Shown: positions 35,496 to 49,413 of the stretch, one piece after another
Layout: each line of letters opens with the position of its first letter
Numbering within the stretch: position 1 is the first letter of the stretch
From: Parasponia andersonii
Taxonomy: Eukaryota > Streptophyta > Magnoliopsida > Rosales > Cannabaceae
Reading direction: 5' to 3'
Assembly (NCBI GenBank): GCA_002914805.1
Contig: JXTB01000375.1
Span: 200,029-264,028 of the forward strand
Length of the DNA stretch: 64,000 nucleotides
Notes under the pieces: generated by a model
The model's input: only the letters and a program-made list of their open reading frames with translations
Told to the model about the DNA's origin: nothing
The model's database searches: none
Program-made: the position numbers and the translations under genes

Positions 35496-38400
35496 ATGGC
35501 GGCACCCTTGTGTAAGTCGCCTTTGGCCAATCAGTACCCTTCTGTTTCACCTCTCTGTACCGAGTGTTCCCATCTTTTCAATGAGTTGTACCGTAAACCT
35601 CAACTGGGTCAGTCCATTTTCGCTCCAAAATTCAGTCAAGCCTTCCTCTTTCCTCCCAAAACGTCAAAAGTGGGGAGTAATAGGAGGCAGCAAATGCGAG
35701 CATTTGCCTCGTTGGGAGGGCTCTTAGGCGGGATTTTCAAAGGGAGTGACACTGGGGAGTCCACCAGGCAGCAGTACGTGTCCATTGTCTCTGCAATTAA
35801 CAGGTTGGATGCTGAGATTTCGGCCTTGTCAGATTCAGAGCTGAGAGACAAGACTTGGGCTTTCAAACAAAGAGCCCAACAGGGCGAGTCTTTAGATTCT
35901 CTTTTGCCTGTGAGTTTTGCGTTTTTTATTGCTCCTCTTTTTCAATTTGTTTCTTTACTTTAAAACTTAAATTTGCATTTTGTTTTGTTTTGCAGGAAGC
36001 ATTTGCTGTTGTAAGAGAGGCTTCCAAACGAGTTTTAGGTCTTCGTCCCTTTGATGTCCAACTCATAGGTACTGCTACAAAGCCTGCAATAGGGTTCCTT
36101 TCACTTAATTATTGATGAATCACTTAATTATTGATGAATCACAGTCAGTTTAAGATACTGTGTGATACTTAGGATAATTTGTTCTTTTAAGCATTATTAT
36201 GTCCAACTAACGCTGATAACTCTCTTGGTACTAGAATTCCTAGTTTGCTTCCAATTTTCATCTTTTAGTGTGACATCACTAAGTACATGCTATTGCGTTC
36301 ATTTTTCGGGCATATTGTTGAACTCAGACCACCTAATGAGTCATAGGCCTTGAATTTGTGGAAATTGATACGCACTGACATAGGTTTTGTTATGCATGCC
36401 CTTAAAACCACGTATCCTCTAACTGGGCATGACGTTTACCTTGTGTCTTTGTTGGAGCACCACACTTGTGTCCTTGCCCATTAACCAAAGTCTATATGTC
36501 TAAAAATAAAAAGTTTTGCATGTCTATATTCATCTGGCCTTATGGACGTATTGAAAGTGTTTTGCATGTCTATATTCATCTGGCCTCCTTTTTTTTTATT
36601 TCTTATTTTTATTTTATTTTTTCCTATCATGTAGGCGGCATGGTTCTTCATAAGGGAGAAATAGCTGAAATGAAAACTGGTGAAGGAAAGACCCTTGTAG
36701 CTATTTTACCCGCTTATTTGAATGCCTTAACTGGAAAAGGAGTTCATGTTGTAACCGTCAATGATTATCTAGCTCGACGAGATTGTGAGTGGGTTGGTCA
36801 GGTTCCTCGCTTTCTCGGTTTGAAGGTTGGCCTAATTCAACGTATGTCTCGTTCTAATGCATATGTAATACTCTGCTTTTTGTTTGATTTGGTACTTATT
36901 ACTATTACTTTATCATTGGATGGACTAGGACACACTTCTAGTCACTTGGAAATTGATCATTTCTGCCTTGCTAGAAATTCCCACTCACTTACATTGGTAA
37001 ATCTAATATCAAAGTTCGTTGCTGGATCTCTTTCTCACTCGTTCACATATTTTCTTTTATTTTGATAATTGATGCTTGTATTTAATAACCCCCTTTTACT
37101 CTCTTTCCCTCTGAAATCTAATGTTATTCTGGTCCCTCCTCCCAGCAAAGCCTCTTACTTTCAACAATGAGAGAGATATAGTTCTACCAGTCTTATTTGC
37201 TTCTCTACTTTTTCCAGCTAACGGATTGATTCAATTCTTGTATATATCTTCTTTTGTTTCTTCTATGAATTTTCTTTTATATTTTTCAGTGATGTAATCA
37301 AAGCTTCCAAATTTATTCTATTACGAGTATTTGCTGCCCGGAATTGATTAAATAAACCTTATCAATTTCGTATCTGCTTTTTTTTGCCTCTGGGCATTAC
37401 TTCTACTCATTATCTGAAAATTAAAATTTTCTGCTACTTGATGATAACATTTTTCTTTTTTGGGCAGAGAACATGACCAGTGAGCTGAGAAAAGAAAATT
37501 ACTTGTGTGACATCACGTATGTCACCAATAGTGAGCTCGGCTTTGATTACCTAAGGGACAATCTTGCCACGGAAAGTAATTCTTGCTCTTCTACTGCTTT
37601 TGTCAATGTATTGTGGTTAGTCTCAATCATTCAAGAGCTGCTTTAATTTTACTCTGCTTTCTGAATGTATTTTCTGGGATGTGCAGAGTGTCGAGGAGCT
37701 TGTGTTGAGGAATTTTAATTACTGTATAATTGATGAGGTTGATTCTATCCTTGTTGATGAAGCAAGAACACCTCTCATCATATCTGGACCCGCAGAAAAA
37801 CCTAGTGATCGGTATTATAAAGCTGCAAAGATAGCCACAGCCTTTGAGCGAGATATACATTACACTGTAAGAATTCTTGTTATTTGATTAACAACCAATT
37901 GATTTCCATCTTATTACATTGGACTGGTAATGTTGATGTTGATTTTTTAGTTACTTAGTTAGATGTTGCAAGCATACAACTGATTGCACTGAGAAATCGT
38001 GGATCCATGGGACAAGGCTGTTTCATTATAATCATACTTAAGAAGCAGAATATAATTGCAACAAAAACCCTGTAAGCTATTCAAGGAAAAAGGATAGTGA
38101 ACATCTTTTACAATATAAGTATGAAAGAGACAAGGTCGAGATTTTTATCGGAGAGGGAATGAGAAAAATCAGTTTCTGTAGTTACAAGTGACATGATGAA
38201 AATCTATTTTATTAATTAACTCATCCTTCTTCTTTTAGGTTGATGAAAAGCAGAAAACAGTTCTACTTACGGAACAGGGTTATGAAGATGCTGAAGAGAT
38301 TCTGGATGTAAAAGACTTATATGATCCCCGAGAACAATGGGCATCATATGTTTTGAATGCAATAAAAGCAAAGGAACTATTTCTTAGAGATGTAAACTAT

Positions 38401-41400
38401 ATCATTCGTGGCAAAGAAGTTCTTATTGTGGACGAATTTACCGGTCGAGTTATGCAAGTAAGTTTATTTAATATAAAGGTTGTTCTTGCCCTGAGTATTG
38501 AGCCATTATTTTCGTCTCTTTTAGATTTGTTAAAGAAGAAGAAAGTTCTATAACGGATTATATGTCAGTTTCAATACTTAAAATAACTTCAAAATAATTA
38601 ATGCTGATTTCTGATTCTTAGTTTCTGGAGGAACATATTCATAGTGGCTACTCACTTCCCCTTTTGTTGTAGGGGAGGCGATGGAGTGATGGGCTTCACC
38701 AAGCAGTTGAAGCAAAAGAAGGTTTGCCCATCCAGAACGAAACCATAACACTGGCTTCAATTAGCTACCAGAACTTCTTTCTCCAGGTCAGAGCATTCTC
38801 TCTCTGAAAAGTTCAATTGATGCATCTGTGAAAATTTATCTCACACTTGGTTCTTATATCTTTTATTATTCCAGTTCCCAAAACTTTGCGGAATGACTGG
38901 CACTGCAGCAACTGAAAACACAGAATTTGAAAGTATATACAAGCTAAAAGTTACAGTAGTGCCTACAAATAAACCTATGATCAGAAAGGTGTGTTCTACT
39001 TTACTCCATCTTGCAATGGAGATATGATGCAACAAATGAAAATAATTTGTTTTGTTAATTTTCATTAATTTAGAAAAAAGTGATGAAACGAATGAAACAA
39101 AATATGTTTGTGCCTCGAAATAGATGTTCCTTTGGCAGAAAGAAAATAAACGTTCATTTGATGCCGGTTGACCAATTCCAGCAGCAAAGAGAAATTTTAA
39201 ATAATTCGGGCATTTTGGATATTTTTCTTCGCACAAATTGTCTGCGAACTCGTTTAAACACCCAGAGGGAGGTGAGGGGCATCCTTGCCACGGACCTTTC
39301 CTCATCCGCTGGGACCTACCTTCTTCCTTACCATGGCAAGTTTTTGTGAGATGAGAAGAAAAAAGAAGGCGTTAAGAGACCCTATTCATTCAGTACTTCA
39401 TTCAATACACTACTAAAATCATTTTGTAAAGGAGAATTGGCAGGTGAAATTTAACACGAATTCCACGTGGCGAATTGATTCAGATCCCTTTCTTATTTGG
39501 GGCACCACTAAAAAATAAACCAATATCAATAGTGATTGCTCAAAACATGCTTTGAAAAGTAGCCCTCATAACTTCCACTAAGAATTTTCACTAATTTAGA
39601 AAAATAAAATGATGAAACAAGTGATACAAAAAACTAGTTTCGTGTTCACAATACATTCATGGCCTTTCAAGATTCTAATTATCTTTCTAATCTTTTTGCC
39701 CCTCTTTTTTTCTCAGGATGAGTCTGATGTAGTTTTTAGGGCAACATCAGGGAAATGGAGAGCAGTTGTGGTAGAGATTTCTAGAATGCACAAGACAGGT
39801 TGCCCTGTGCTTGTTGGCACAACAAGTGTTGAGCAAAGTGACTCATTGTCCGAGCAGTTGAAAGAATTTGGAATTCCTCATGAGGTGTGATCTTTTTGTC
39901 TTTTTAGTTAGTCACACTACCTATTTAAATACAAGTAAAATTATACTCACAATAATACAATAGAGGGTCACATTACCTGGGCCTGGGGGAGTGTGAAACT
40001 GTTCTATGTGAGTTAGACTTTGAAGTTTGCAGGTTTTCTATGCATTATTTTTTATTTTTAGCTATACTTATGATTCGTAGTATAGAAGCACAAAAATTAA
40101 ATCTAAAAGATTTTTTTTTTTTTTTGTCTATTAAAGGTTCTAAATGCAAAACCAGAAAATGTGGAACGAGAGGCAGAAATTGTTGCACAGAGTGGTCGTT
40201 TAGGGGCAGTGACAATTGCTACCAATATGGCAGGTCGTGGAACAGACATAATCCTCGGTGGTAATGCAGAATTCATGGCAAGGTTGAAGCTACGGGAGAT
40301 GCTAATACCGAGGTTCAGCCAAGTTTTATGATATTTGTTTTCTTAATAACATTTATGCTTTGGACTTATGGCTCTCATCCTAGTACTGATGCATATTTTG
40401 ACTCACATTTACAGTTCCATATACCTAATTAACTTCTCTGTTGTTCCCTTGGCATCTTCTATCAGACAACTATACCTCTTTAAGGGTAGAAACTTATGTT
40501 TACACAGAATCTAAACATGTAAAGTCAGTAGTTGTAGTAACCATGTTTATTCTATCCGTGTAATGTTCTCCCTGAAAGTGATGAATCACCTGCACTGGAT
40601 GGAAGAATTGATTCACTAAGAGAGACGTAAGTCTGCATGCATGACAGATGATTCCAACTGATTTAGGTGCATATGTAAAATCAACAACCTAGCGGAAGCA
40701 CAGTTCTGCTTCTCATAGGCTCTAGTTTTCTTTGCACATTGTGCATTGAACATGGTAATGCTGGTAACTAAAAGAGTTAGTTGTTTACTTTCGTATTGCA
40801 GTATTGTTAACCCAATTGAAGGTATTGTATCGATAAAGAAACTTCCTCCTAAGAAGATGTGGAAGGTGTGTTTTAGTCTTGGTCTTGATAAATTTTATTG
40901 GTTTCTTTTCTATTTCCACGAAGTAACTATATGCAATGTTTTTGGTGGCTAAAACTTTGAATGATTTTGTTTCCAGGTTGACGAAAATCTATTTCCATGC
41001 AACCTATCCAATGAGAATGCAAAGTTGGCTGAGGAGGCTGTAAAGTTAGCTGTCGAAACATGGGGTCGAAGATCTTTGACGGAGCTTGAAGCAGAGGAGC
41101 GTCTATCCTATTCCTGTGAAAAGGTGAAAACACTTGAAGGATTTCGAAAGAAATACAAGTATACCTCTTACAGATTAATGTTATTAGGGAATCAAACTGC
41201 AGAGATAGTATATTCTCCTATTCTGTGAATAGTCATCAATTACACTATCAGTCAAAAGTAACTACAGCATCTTAGCACTTGTAGGGGCCCGCTCAGGATC
41301 AAGTTATAGCCAAGCTGAGAGATGCCTTTAAGGAAATTGTTAATGAATATAAGATATACACTGAGGAAGAAAGGAAGAAGGTAAATATCTTTCCCAAAGT

Positions 41401-43499
41401 TAAAGTTTCCGCTGTTTGTGAGGGCTGCTAAATTTGTTCCATAATCTACAGGTTGTGTCAGCTGGTGGACTTCATGTGGTGGGTACCGAACGCCATGAAT
41501 CTCGCCGTATTGACAATCAGGTACAAGTTTTGGGGAAAATTAGTTCTCTGACGTGTTCGTTCTAACTTGAATGCTATCATCTTTCTTGTTTCTGTTAATC
41601 TGAATTTTTTCGCTCCTCAGCATAATCCATACACGAGGAATATTTTGCACAGCATGCATTAAAATTGAACTCACAATTTGTATTTATGCAGTTGCGTGGT
41701 CGAAGTGGCCGGCAAGGAGATCCTGGAAGCTCACGCTTCTTCTTGAGTCTTGAAGACAACCTCTTTCGTGTATTTGGTGGAGATCGAATTCAGGTTTGGA
41801 GTTTGGTTGTGATTAACATCTTAATAATGCTAAAGTACAGTCTTGTTAGAGCATCATTCATGCAGCTACTTGTAGGGTTTGATGAGAGCCTTCAGAGTTG
41901 AAGATCTGCCAATTGAGTCCAAGATGCTGACAAAAGCACTAGATGAAGCTCAGCGAAAAGTGGAAAATTACTTTTTTGATATTCGGAAGCAATTATTTGA
42001 ATTTGATGAAGTTTTAAATAGCCAAAGAGACCGTGTATACACAGAAAGAAGGAGAGCCCTCGAATCTGACAATCTCCAGTCTCTTATCATTGAATATGCT
42101 GAATTGACAATGGATGACATCTTAGAGGTAAATTGTTTGGAAGGCGTTTCCTTTTTGTTAATTATTTTCCGTTGATTTCTTGCACAATAAATATTTGTCT
42201 CACAACCTGAACTTTTCTAAAGTTGGTCCTAATGATGAACAGGCAAATATTGGTCCTGATGCTCCAAAAGAAAGCTGGGATCTTGAGAAGCTCATGGCTA
42301 AACTTCAGCAGTAAGTGGCATTTTGGTTTTCTGTTCTTGGTTCAGAATTAAGACATTGAATTTGGTGGATAAATGAAAAGATATCCTCCATCTTTTGTCC
42401 AATATTTGGCTGCAAATTGTTGAAGCGATTGATTGTGAATGGATACGTTCTTTTTTATGGCCGTAACCATCAGAGAGCTAGTTCATGTTGGTTCATACTT
42501 TGTGATGGTTTTGTAAAATCTCTCTTTTCATGTTCATCTCATTGGATATCCTCTCATGATTTCGCTTTCATGTATTCCTGCGGATTCAGGTACTGTTATC
42601 TGTTGGATGATTTGACACCAGATTTGCTCAAGAGTAAGGGTTCAAGTTATGAGGAGTTGCAGGATTACCTTCGTCTTCGTGGTCGTGAAGCATATTTGAA
42701 GAAAAGGGTTAGTGTTGGACCTAACTAAACCAGTTACAAACATTTAACCTCAACGTTATTGATTTCGACTTTTTTATCCTAGTCCTTTGTCTTCTGTTGT
42801 TTCTTGAATCTAAATTCTGAACTTGATTCTGAAACTAAAGCTAGTTTTTACATGGTTAAAATGTCGTGTCTATCCTGCCCATTTGCTTTTTCTTTTGCTG
42901 GTTTTGATTTCCTCTCTCTACACATTGTACATCTCTTGGATGGTGTATCAGGAAATAGTTGAAAATCAAGCACCAGGTTTGATGAAGGAAGCTGAAAGGT
43001 TCTTGATCTTGAGCAATATTGATCGGCTTTGGAAGGAACACCTACAAGCACTCAAGTTTGTACAGCAAGCTGTAAGTTTACGTGGATATGCTCAGCGGGA
43101 TCCACTTATTGAATACAAGCTTGAAGGCTATAATCTCTTCTTAGAGATGATGGGTCAGTTGAGAAGAAATGTTATCTACTCCATTTATCAGGTTTGTATT
43201 AGGATATGATTTTGGGTGCATATCCCTTTATACATTGATAATCTATACGTAAATGATCCTCATAGTGTGTTGCTTTGATTAAAATTACCCGACCAATTCA
43301 CTTTATGGGAGTGTTTTGTTGATGCTGGTATGTTTTGATGTGGCAGTTTCAACCGGTGATGGTAAAGAAGGATGATGATCAAAGGCCAAAGAAGAATTCA
43401 GGTAAAGTTGTGACCAACGGTAGGGCTAATGAAAATGTTAATTCACTAGGCGATGTTGAGTCATCTTCTGCAGCCGCTAGCCCCCAAGCCAGCGCGTGA
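35496..43499 (+). CDS. SECA1: Chloroplast protein-translocation ATPase SECA1
   Basis: Twenty exons: 35496-35909, 35996-36068, 36635-36841, 37468-37571, 37687-37866, 38239-38457, 38673-38786, 38875-38988, 39717-39884, 40137-40312, 40802-40865, 40977-41123, 41285-41380, 41452-41520, 41692-41793, 41876-42127, 42243-42310, 42590-42707, 42952-43191, 43347-43499. They give 1025 residues, normal for plastid SECA1. Residues 1 to about 68 form a Ser-rich transit peptide. Walker A is GEGKT (178-182) and Walker B is DEVD (282-285). The [17 protein letters not shown] and [19 protein letters not shown] helicase motifs and the IDRLWKEHL scaffold helix are intact. SECA1 drives the thylakoid Sec pathway with SecYE. 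One oddity: the intron after exon 4 starts GAAAGT instead of GT. With that donor the frame is continuous (ATSVEEL); the nearest GT would shift the frame. It may be a sequence error or a damaged splice site. Confidence 0.93.
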
Positions 43500-44023
43500 G
43501 AGGTGAGACCTGCCTGTCTGCCAGTTGTTCAATTTCGTGCGGATTGCAGATGCAAGTAGAAAGCTTCATGTCATATTCTTCAGTAATGTATAGTGCTATC
43601 AACTATTGTTGTAACTTGTAAAGTAGATTTTTGTCTAAAGAGAAGAGCACAAGTATAACAGATTTCAAACAGAGTTATCTGGAGACGAGACAAAAAGATA
43701 TTTTGGCACCAATCTACATAATACAGTCAAGTTTGTAAAGTGGCTTCGTCCATATCTGGAGCAGAAGAAGCAATCCACACAGCCGTTTTCAAAAGCAATC
43801 AGATTTCTGCTTTGAGCATTATTGTTTCCTTGTGTACGTAACTATGTAGCAACCAACTACCTGAGCCAGTTCAGTTGGGAAAATCGGTTTCGTCATTCCC
43901 GGCTAGAATTTTGGCAAATAGTTGGTTGATGGAATTTCCTTTGGCCTACGTTTCAGAGAAAAATGAGTTTCAGGAGGGAAAAAAAAAAAGTAAGAAAGTG
44001 GGGGAATGTAATGTTGTTAGGTA
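43500..44023. other. Convergent 3' region of SECA1 and the L7Ae-like gene
   Basis: About 520 bp between two convergent stop codons. It contains both 3' UTRs and nothing else recognisable. Confidence 0.5.
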
Positions 44024-45098
44024 TTAGCTGACCTTTACTCCGATGGCAATTGCAGTCTTGAGTTTGACAAGTTGACCCAATCTCAAGGAAGCTTGTTTGT
44101 TATCTTTAAAAAAGATCAAGGGCACCTTCCTTGACAGGGCCAAGCTTGGGAGATGCTTCGTAAGCCATCTTGGGTTGCTATCAGAAGCTAATAATACTGC
44201 CTACAAACATAACATAAAAAGTAGTTCATTCATTCACCAATTCATTCTTAAGATCCCATCCCAGAAGCAGAAAGAAACATTCGGAAAACTCAACCTGAAG
44301 CTTTCCCGTCTTAGAAGTCGGCGTCATACGTTCAAGGACGCGAGTGACTTCATTGACACCAATTGAGAATTGTTGCTGCAAATACAAATGCAAATGCGAA
44401 AGAGAAATAAAAAGAAATCCGACTGCTCTATAGTATTCTATTCGCTAAATTAATCAAAACTTAAGATTCTCAAACTCTGAAACATAAGACTTGTAAACAA
44501 CAGAACAAGCAAGCACCTTGAACCATATCTTTTCAGGTACAGCATTTCCATCAACTCTTGCCGACTCTATGTTTCTGTACTTTCTCAGGGGGGAAATTAT
44601 CATGATGTAACAGTAGTTTAAAGTTAAGAGTTCAGAGTTAAAGAAGAAGGTGCCTTTTTTTTCTTTTTTTTTTTGTTTTTTTAATTCGTTCTGATATAAT
44701 ATTAACATATTCGTATACATTAAGGAGAAAGGAAAAACATAAAAAGAAAAAAGAGAGAAAAAGGAAAGGCATTATGGTAGGGAAACGCAACCTTTGAATA
44801 GACTGGAGTAGAGTGGCAAGACGTTCACCTTCATAGCAGCTGAGCATATCATATATAAGCATAATAATTGGAGAGAGAGAGGAGACAAAAGAGAAAAACT
44901 AAAGTTAATTGCTTTACAACATTCGAAAAACGTACGACAACTAAACTAACAAATGAATATAAAAAAGTGAAGAAAGGAGCGTCCGTCCAACTTTTTTTGG
45001 TGATCAGAGGCGGAGAAGGAGATGTTGCCATGGCCAAGGACGACCCTTTTTGAACCACACGCAGACGCAGACGCAGACGCTCCTTCGCTTCCTGCCAT
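44024..45098 (-). CDS. L7Ae/L30e/S12e/Gadd45-family RNA-binding protein
   Basis: Five exons on the minus strand: 45098-44992, 44839-44792, 44574-44517, 44375-44295, 44200-44024, giving 156 residues. Exons 2-5 are secure: CYEGERLATLLQSIQR, then a VDGNAVPEKIWFK segment, then QQFSIGVNEVTRVLERM, then AVLLASDSNPRWLTKHLP and a basic end. This is an L7Ae-type fold, as in RNase P/MRP or snoRNP proteins and ribosomal L7Ae relatives. Arabidopsis has a similar gene next to SECA1 (At4g01790, recalled). Exon 1 (MAGSEGASASASAC...) was chosen because its donor phase fits. An alternative start inside MLIYDMLSCYEG at 44862 is possible. The exact RNA target is unknown. An in-frame stop follows GVKVS, which looks like a donor site read through, so one further exon is possible. 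Confidence 0.75.
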
Positions 45099-48000
45099 TG
45101 TTGCGCGTCCTAGTGTGAGTGTCTGTGTCCTTGAGAGAGAGAGAGAGAGAGAGAGAGAAGAGAATACTCATACTGAATTAATACTGATAGAGTTGGGCCT
45201 ACTCTTATTAACGTGGGGAGCCCAACTCATGGCTGGCAGGCCTTGAGGCGAGGCTTGGGTTGGCTTCGGCTTGACCAAAGCAAAGCAAGCAAACTCAACA
45301 ATGAGATGAAAACTCACCTGCCCTCTTTGTCCCCTTGAGACTAGTGGGCTGGAGCCTGGAAGCAATATGGTAGTGTGTGACTCAAATCTGCCAATTCCTA
45401 AACTCCATTCCATCCACACCCCACAAAGACACAGCAGCAGACTTAAGCTCAGCTCCTGTGCTGTCTGTAAACGTCCACACACACACACTCCACACTCGTA
45501 TGGCCATTGGCCAACGCCATCAAATTTTGTTTTGGCCTTTTTGACCTTCTTTCTCTTCCCCTTTGCTTTGGTCCCCACACCACACCAAACGCACATCCCA
45601 TAAAATTATAATGTATGTTTTTTGTCCTAGGTTTTTATATTTGTATTTACTTAATGTTTTTGAAATTTACAACCCAATCCCAAAAATATTAGCATTACAG
45701 CACTTTGAGTTTGATGGGTACGTACAATACTAAATTACTTTAGAGACATGATCATTTATCGGTTTCTGCAACATAAATCACTATACTTACTCGTTGAGTT
45801 GGGTCATTAATAATAGTTCTAGGTAAGACAAAAACAAACTAGTAATATATGTTCTCCATCTTCGTGACATAAATTGAGTAAGTCTTACACTCTGCAAGAT
45901 ATGCCCTTTTTTTTTTTTTAATACTTTTCCTGTTTTCCTGAGTAGCACGATGTGCTTAATTGATGGTGCAGATTTATATAACATTTAATCATATTTGCTT
46001 CTTGCCTCTCTCTTCGTATGTAGGAAATTAATTATGTCTTATTTTCATTTTGTTCTCTTTTTTCTCGTTCAAATTCATCCCACATGATAATGATATTTAA
46101 TTAGCTTTTCTGCACCAAATTCATGCCATAAAATTTTTCTTAATTTTGGTTTATTGTGTCGCAATACAACATATTAATGATTGCGTGTGCATTCATGCAT
46201 GCAGTTGCTGTATCAGGAAGATAATTATGAATGTGTTCCTATTAGATTATAGGATTAATACTTAAATTCCAAATACAAATCTAAAAAACTTTTCAAATTA
46301 AAAAAAAAAAAAAAAAAAAAAAGAGTCCCCTATATTATATTTAGGCAACCAAGATCCATCTCCCCCACCCCCCCAAGTGTACCCCTTCTGAAGTGGGGCA
46401 TTAATTTCATTTTTGAGTTATTTGAGATTAATTTTTGGAGAATTTGAATGTCAAAACAGTAACAAAATTAAGGGACACTCCATAAATTCCAAGGTGTTAA
46501 TCACACATTCACAGTCACAAATACAGTAGATGAATGTATTATTTAGAGGGATTTATTTAGGAGGGGAAATGCGTGATTTAAGTTAGTTATAAAAAAATGG
46601 CTGATGTGGTCCATCATTGTTAAAAAGAGAAAAGTTGCTGATTGATGTATGTTGAATGCACATGGATACATACATACGGATACAGGGAATAGGGATTAAA
46701 AATTTAAAATATATATTATGAAAATTGCATATAGTGCATGCATGGTAGAACTAGACTGCAAAGAGAGTCAGAGAGTGGTTCAGTTCGGTTTAATTAAGGG
46801 AGTTTGGAGCTGCGATTGTTTTACATTGGATACCTGACTTTGGAGAGAGCATACTGTTTTTCATAATGCCACAGACTACGACCACACTTCCTTTCTACCT
46901 CCCTCGGATTTTGTCCCCCTCTTTTTAGACATATTATTTTTTTCTTTAAAGAAAAACGTGGTTATATATTTATTTTGAGCCTCTTTCTTTTATATAATTA
47001 TTATTTTTTGTTTGTTTGTTGTCTTCTTATTCTTATTCGACTGTTAATAAATATTTATAGTCTCTTTTCTTATTGTGATTGTTTTTAGATTAATAGCAAT
47101 AAATGGGTAACTAACAAATATCAGAATGGGCAAAAAAAAATCATAAGAGGAGGTGAGTAGGGTAAGTACCAGTGTGAAATGGAGAACAACTCATCTATAC
47201 CGTACCGATTGTGGTATTTGTTACACTAATAAGTGAAAAGGGCGAAAAACAAGAATGGAAAATGAGTGAAAGATTGGGTTGGTGAGTTAGTGTTGGTGGG
47301 TCAAACCAGTAATAGAATAGGGACAATGGGTAGAGTGGTGGAGCCTCTGATTGTAGGTGGTCCCTCCCAACCTCTACACAGGCCATACAACCAGCCAATC
47401 TAGTAGCTACTTTTTAAGTTTTTTGCCTTAGCTCATCGAGAGACTAAAAGATCTAACATTTGGTTCACAAATTACGATAATTTAAATTCAGTATATATTT
47501 ATAAATTGGAATAATTGGATTACTATTTCCGTTAAAAATTGGGATTTTATGAATTTTGGTTGCATTAAAGGGTGATTTTGTTTTTGTTTGAGAATACAGT
47601 TTTTTTTTTTTTAATAATAAAAAGAAGGAGGAGGGGGGCAGAGGGGTAATCAGCTTCAGCAGTTAGTAGAAGTAGCCTTATTAATTGTGTTGGTGTATTT
47701 ATTAATTTATTATATAATTAAGTATCTCACTCAACTTATGTTTCTCTGTGTAGACTGTAGATAAAAAAACTAACAAATAAAAGCAAATGCATTTCTTTTT
47801 GTAAGAAAAGTACAACATTTTCATTTATTTTTGTAACAGTTACAATATTATTATTATTTTCTTTTATCACGGAATTTACGAACTTAAATGAGATGTCACA
47901 TGAGAGAGAGAGAGAGAGGCCCCATATGGCCATGCTGTAAAACTTAATAATCAGGGTGGAGGGGAAGCTCCTATCACTCTCTGTCATTGTGTCTTTGTTT

Positions 48001-48616
48001 TGGAGTGATGTTTTGTGATAGGAAAAAGCCAAAGAAGGCAGACGGGTGACACTGGTACGTATGTGGGCTGGAAACGGAAACAGAAATTAGAAACAGTGAG
48101 TACTAGAATTAAGAGGGACGGAGGCATCTTCGAATACATCGGCTTTCTTAACTTTTTCTCGGTTATATATATATTGGCTTGGTTATATGAGTCTTACGTA
48201 TATGTTGGTGTCTCTTCTCTACTAAATACTAATCTTCATAAGTCATAACACATAACACACACATAACAGGAGAAGGAGAAGCAGAAGCAGAAGAAGAAGA
48301 AGAGTGAAGGAGGAAGAAGAGAGGGGGACCTAGTGCTTATTTTTTGGCGGGCAGCAACGGTCACCATCAATAATTATGATCCATTTAATCTATAATATAT
48401 AATATATTCACTGATCACACACCTCTCCCTATATTTCTTCGTCATATAAACCATTCCCATTCCCACTCCTATCCTCCTCAACCTTTTTCTTTTTCATCAT
48501 CAACAGAATTGAAGGCCTAAATCTAATCTCCTCCTCCTCCTCCTCATTTTCTCAACACCACCAAAGAAGCCCCAAAAGGCCTTGTTTTGGTGTGGAATAA
48601 AGCAGATCTCAGTCAT
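45099..48616. other. Divergent intergenic region (L7Ae-like / GH28)
   Basis: About 3.5 kb between divergent start codons. A GA microsatellite at about 45133-45159 lies in the likely leader of the L7Ae-like gene. A long A-tract lies near 46300-46322. From about 48240 the sequence becomes purine-rich and then CT-rich, likely the leader of the GH28 gene. No other gene seen. Confidence 0.45.
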
Positions 48617-49373
48617 ATGAGGAGATCTTTTAATGTGAGTACTTTCCTCTCTCTCTCTCTCTATTTCAGTTCAAAGCTGCTAATTGGTTGCCGCTCCATT
48701 CCTTTTTTTTTTTTTTTCCTTCTTCCTTTTATATATGAAACTGAGTCAAAGATNTAAGAAAAATTAATTTTCTCTATTGGCACCAAGAATCAATATGAAC
48801 AATGAATATTCTTTTTCTTTTTCTGTTTTTTTTTTGATTGCTGGAAAGTATTGGCCGATTCATTAAAATCTTCATACTGCATTCGAGTTGAAATTGGAAT
48901 TAGTATAACCATCACCTTCAAGCTCAAGAACAATCAAATCATATCATATGTTCACTAATTTAAGCTAGAACTTTTGTTTTTTTTTTTTTAAATTAGGAAA
49001 ATAACATTAACGAAATAGCCCTGATCCAAAGGTCTTGCCTTAGTGGAACTCTCTCTCTCTCTCACTTTTTTTTTTTTTTTTCCTTCTTCCTTTTATATAT
49101 GAAACTGAGTCAAAGATCTATAGAAAATGCTTTGAGAGAGATCAGTGGGTGGGGGGAAGAAGGAGATGACTAGTCTTAGTTCAATCATCATCTAGTTTCC
49201 ACCTGATATCGTGTTCAAAATGACTAGGATCTGGCTGACCAGAACCGCTTCTCTTTTTCAGTTACTTTCTTCTTTGGTCCAAATCTTTCAATGTTTCTGA
49301 CTAGTTAGTTAGTCAGTTTACTCACCTTTCCTTCATGCAGTGTATGATCCATTTCTCTTGTTTGTTGATTGTT

Positions 49374-49413
<40 letters not shown>

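Noticed and set aside
39080..39349. 89 aa ORF in SECA1
   Set aside because: It lies wholly in intron 8 and the SECA protein is continuous across the flanking exons.
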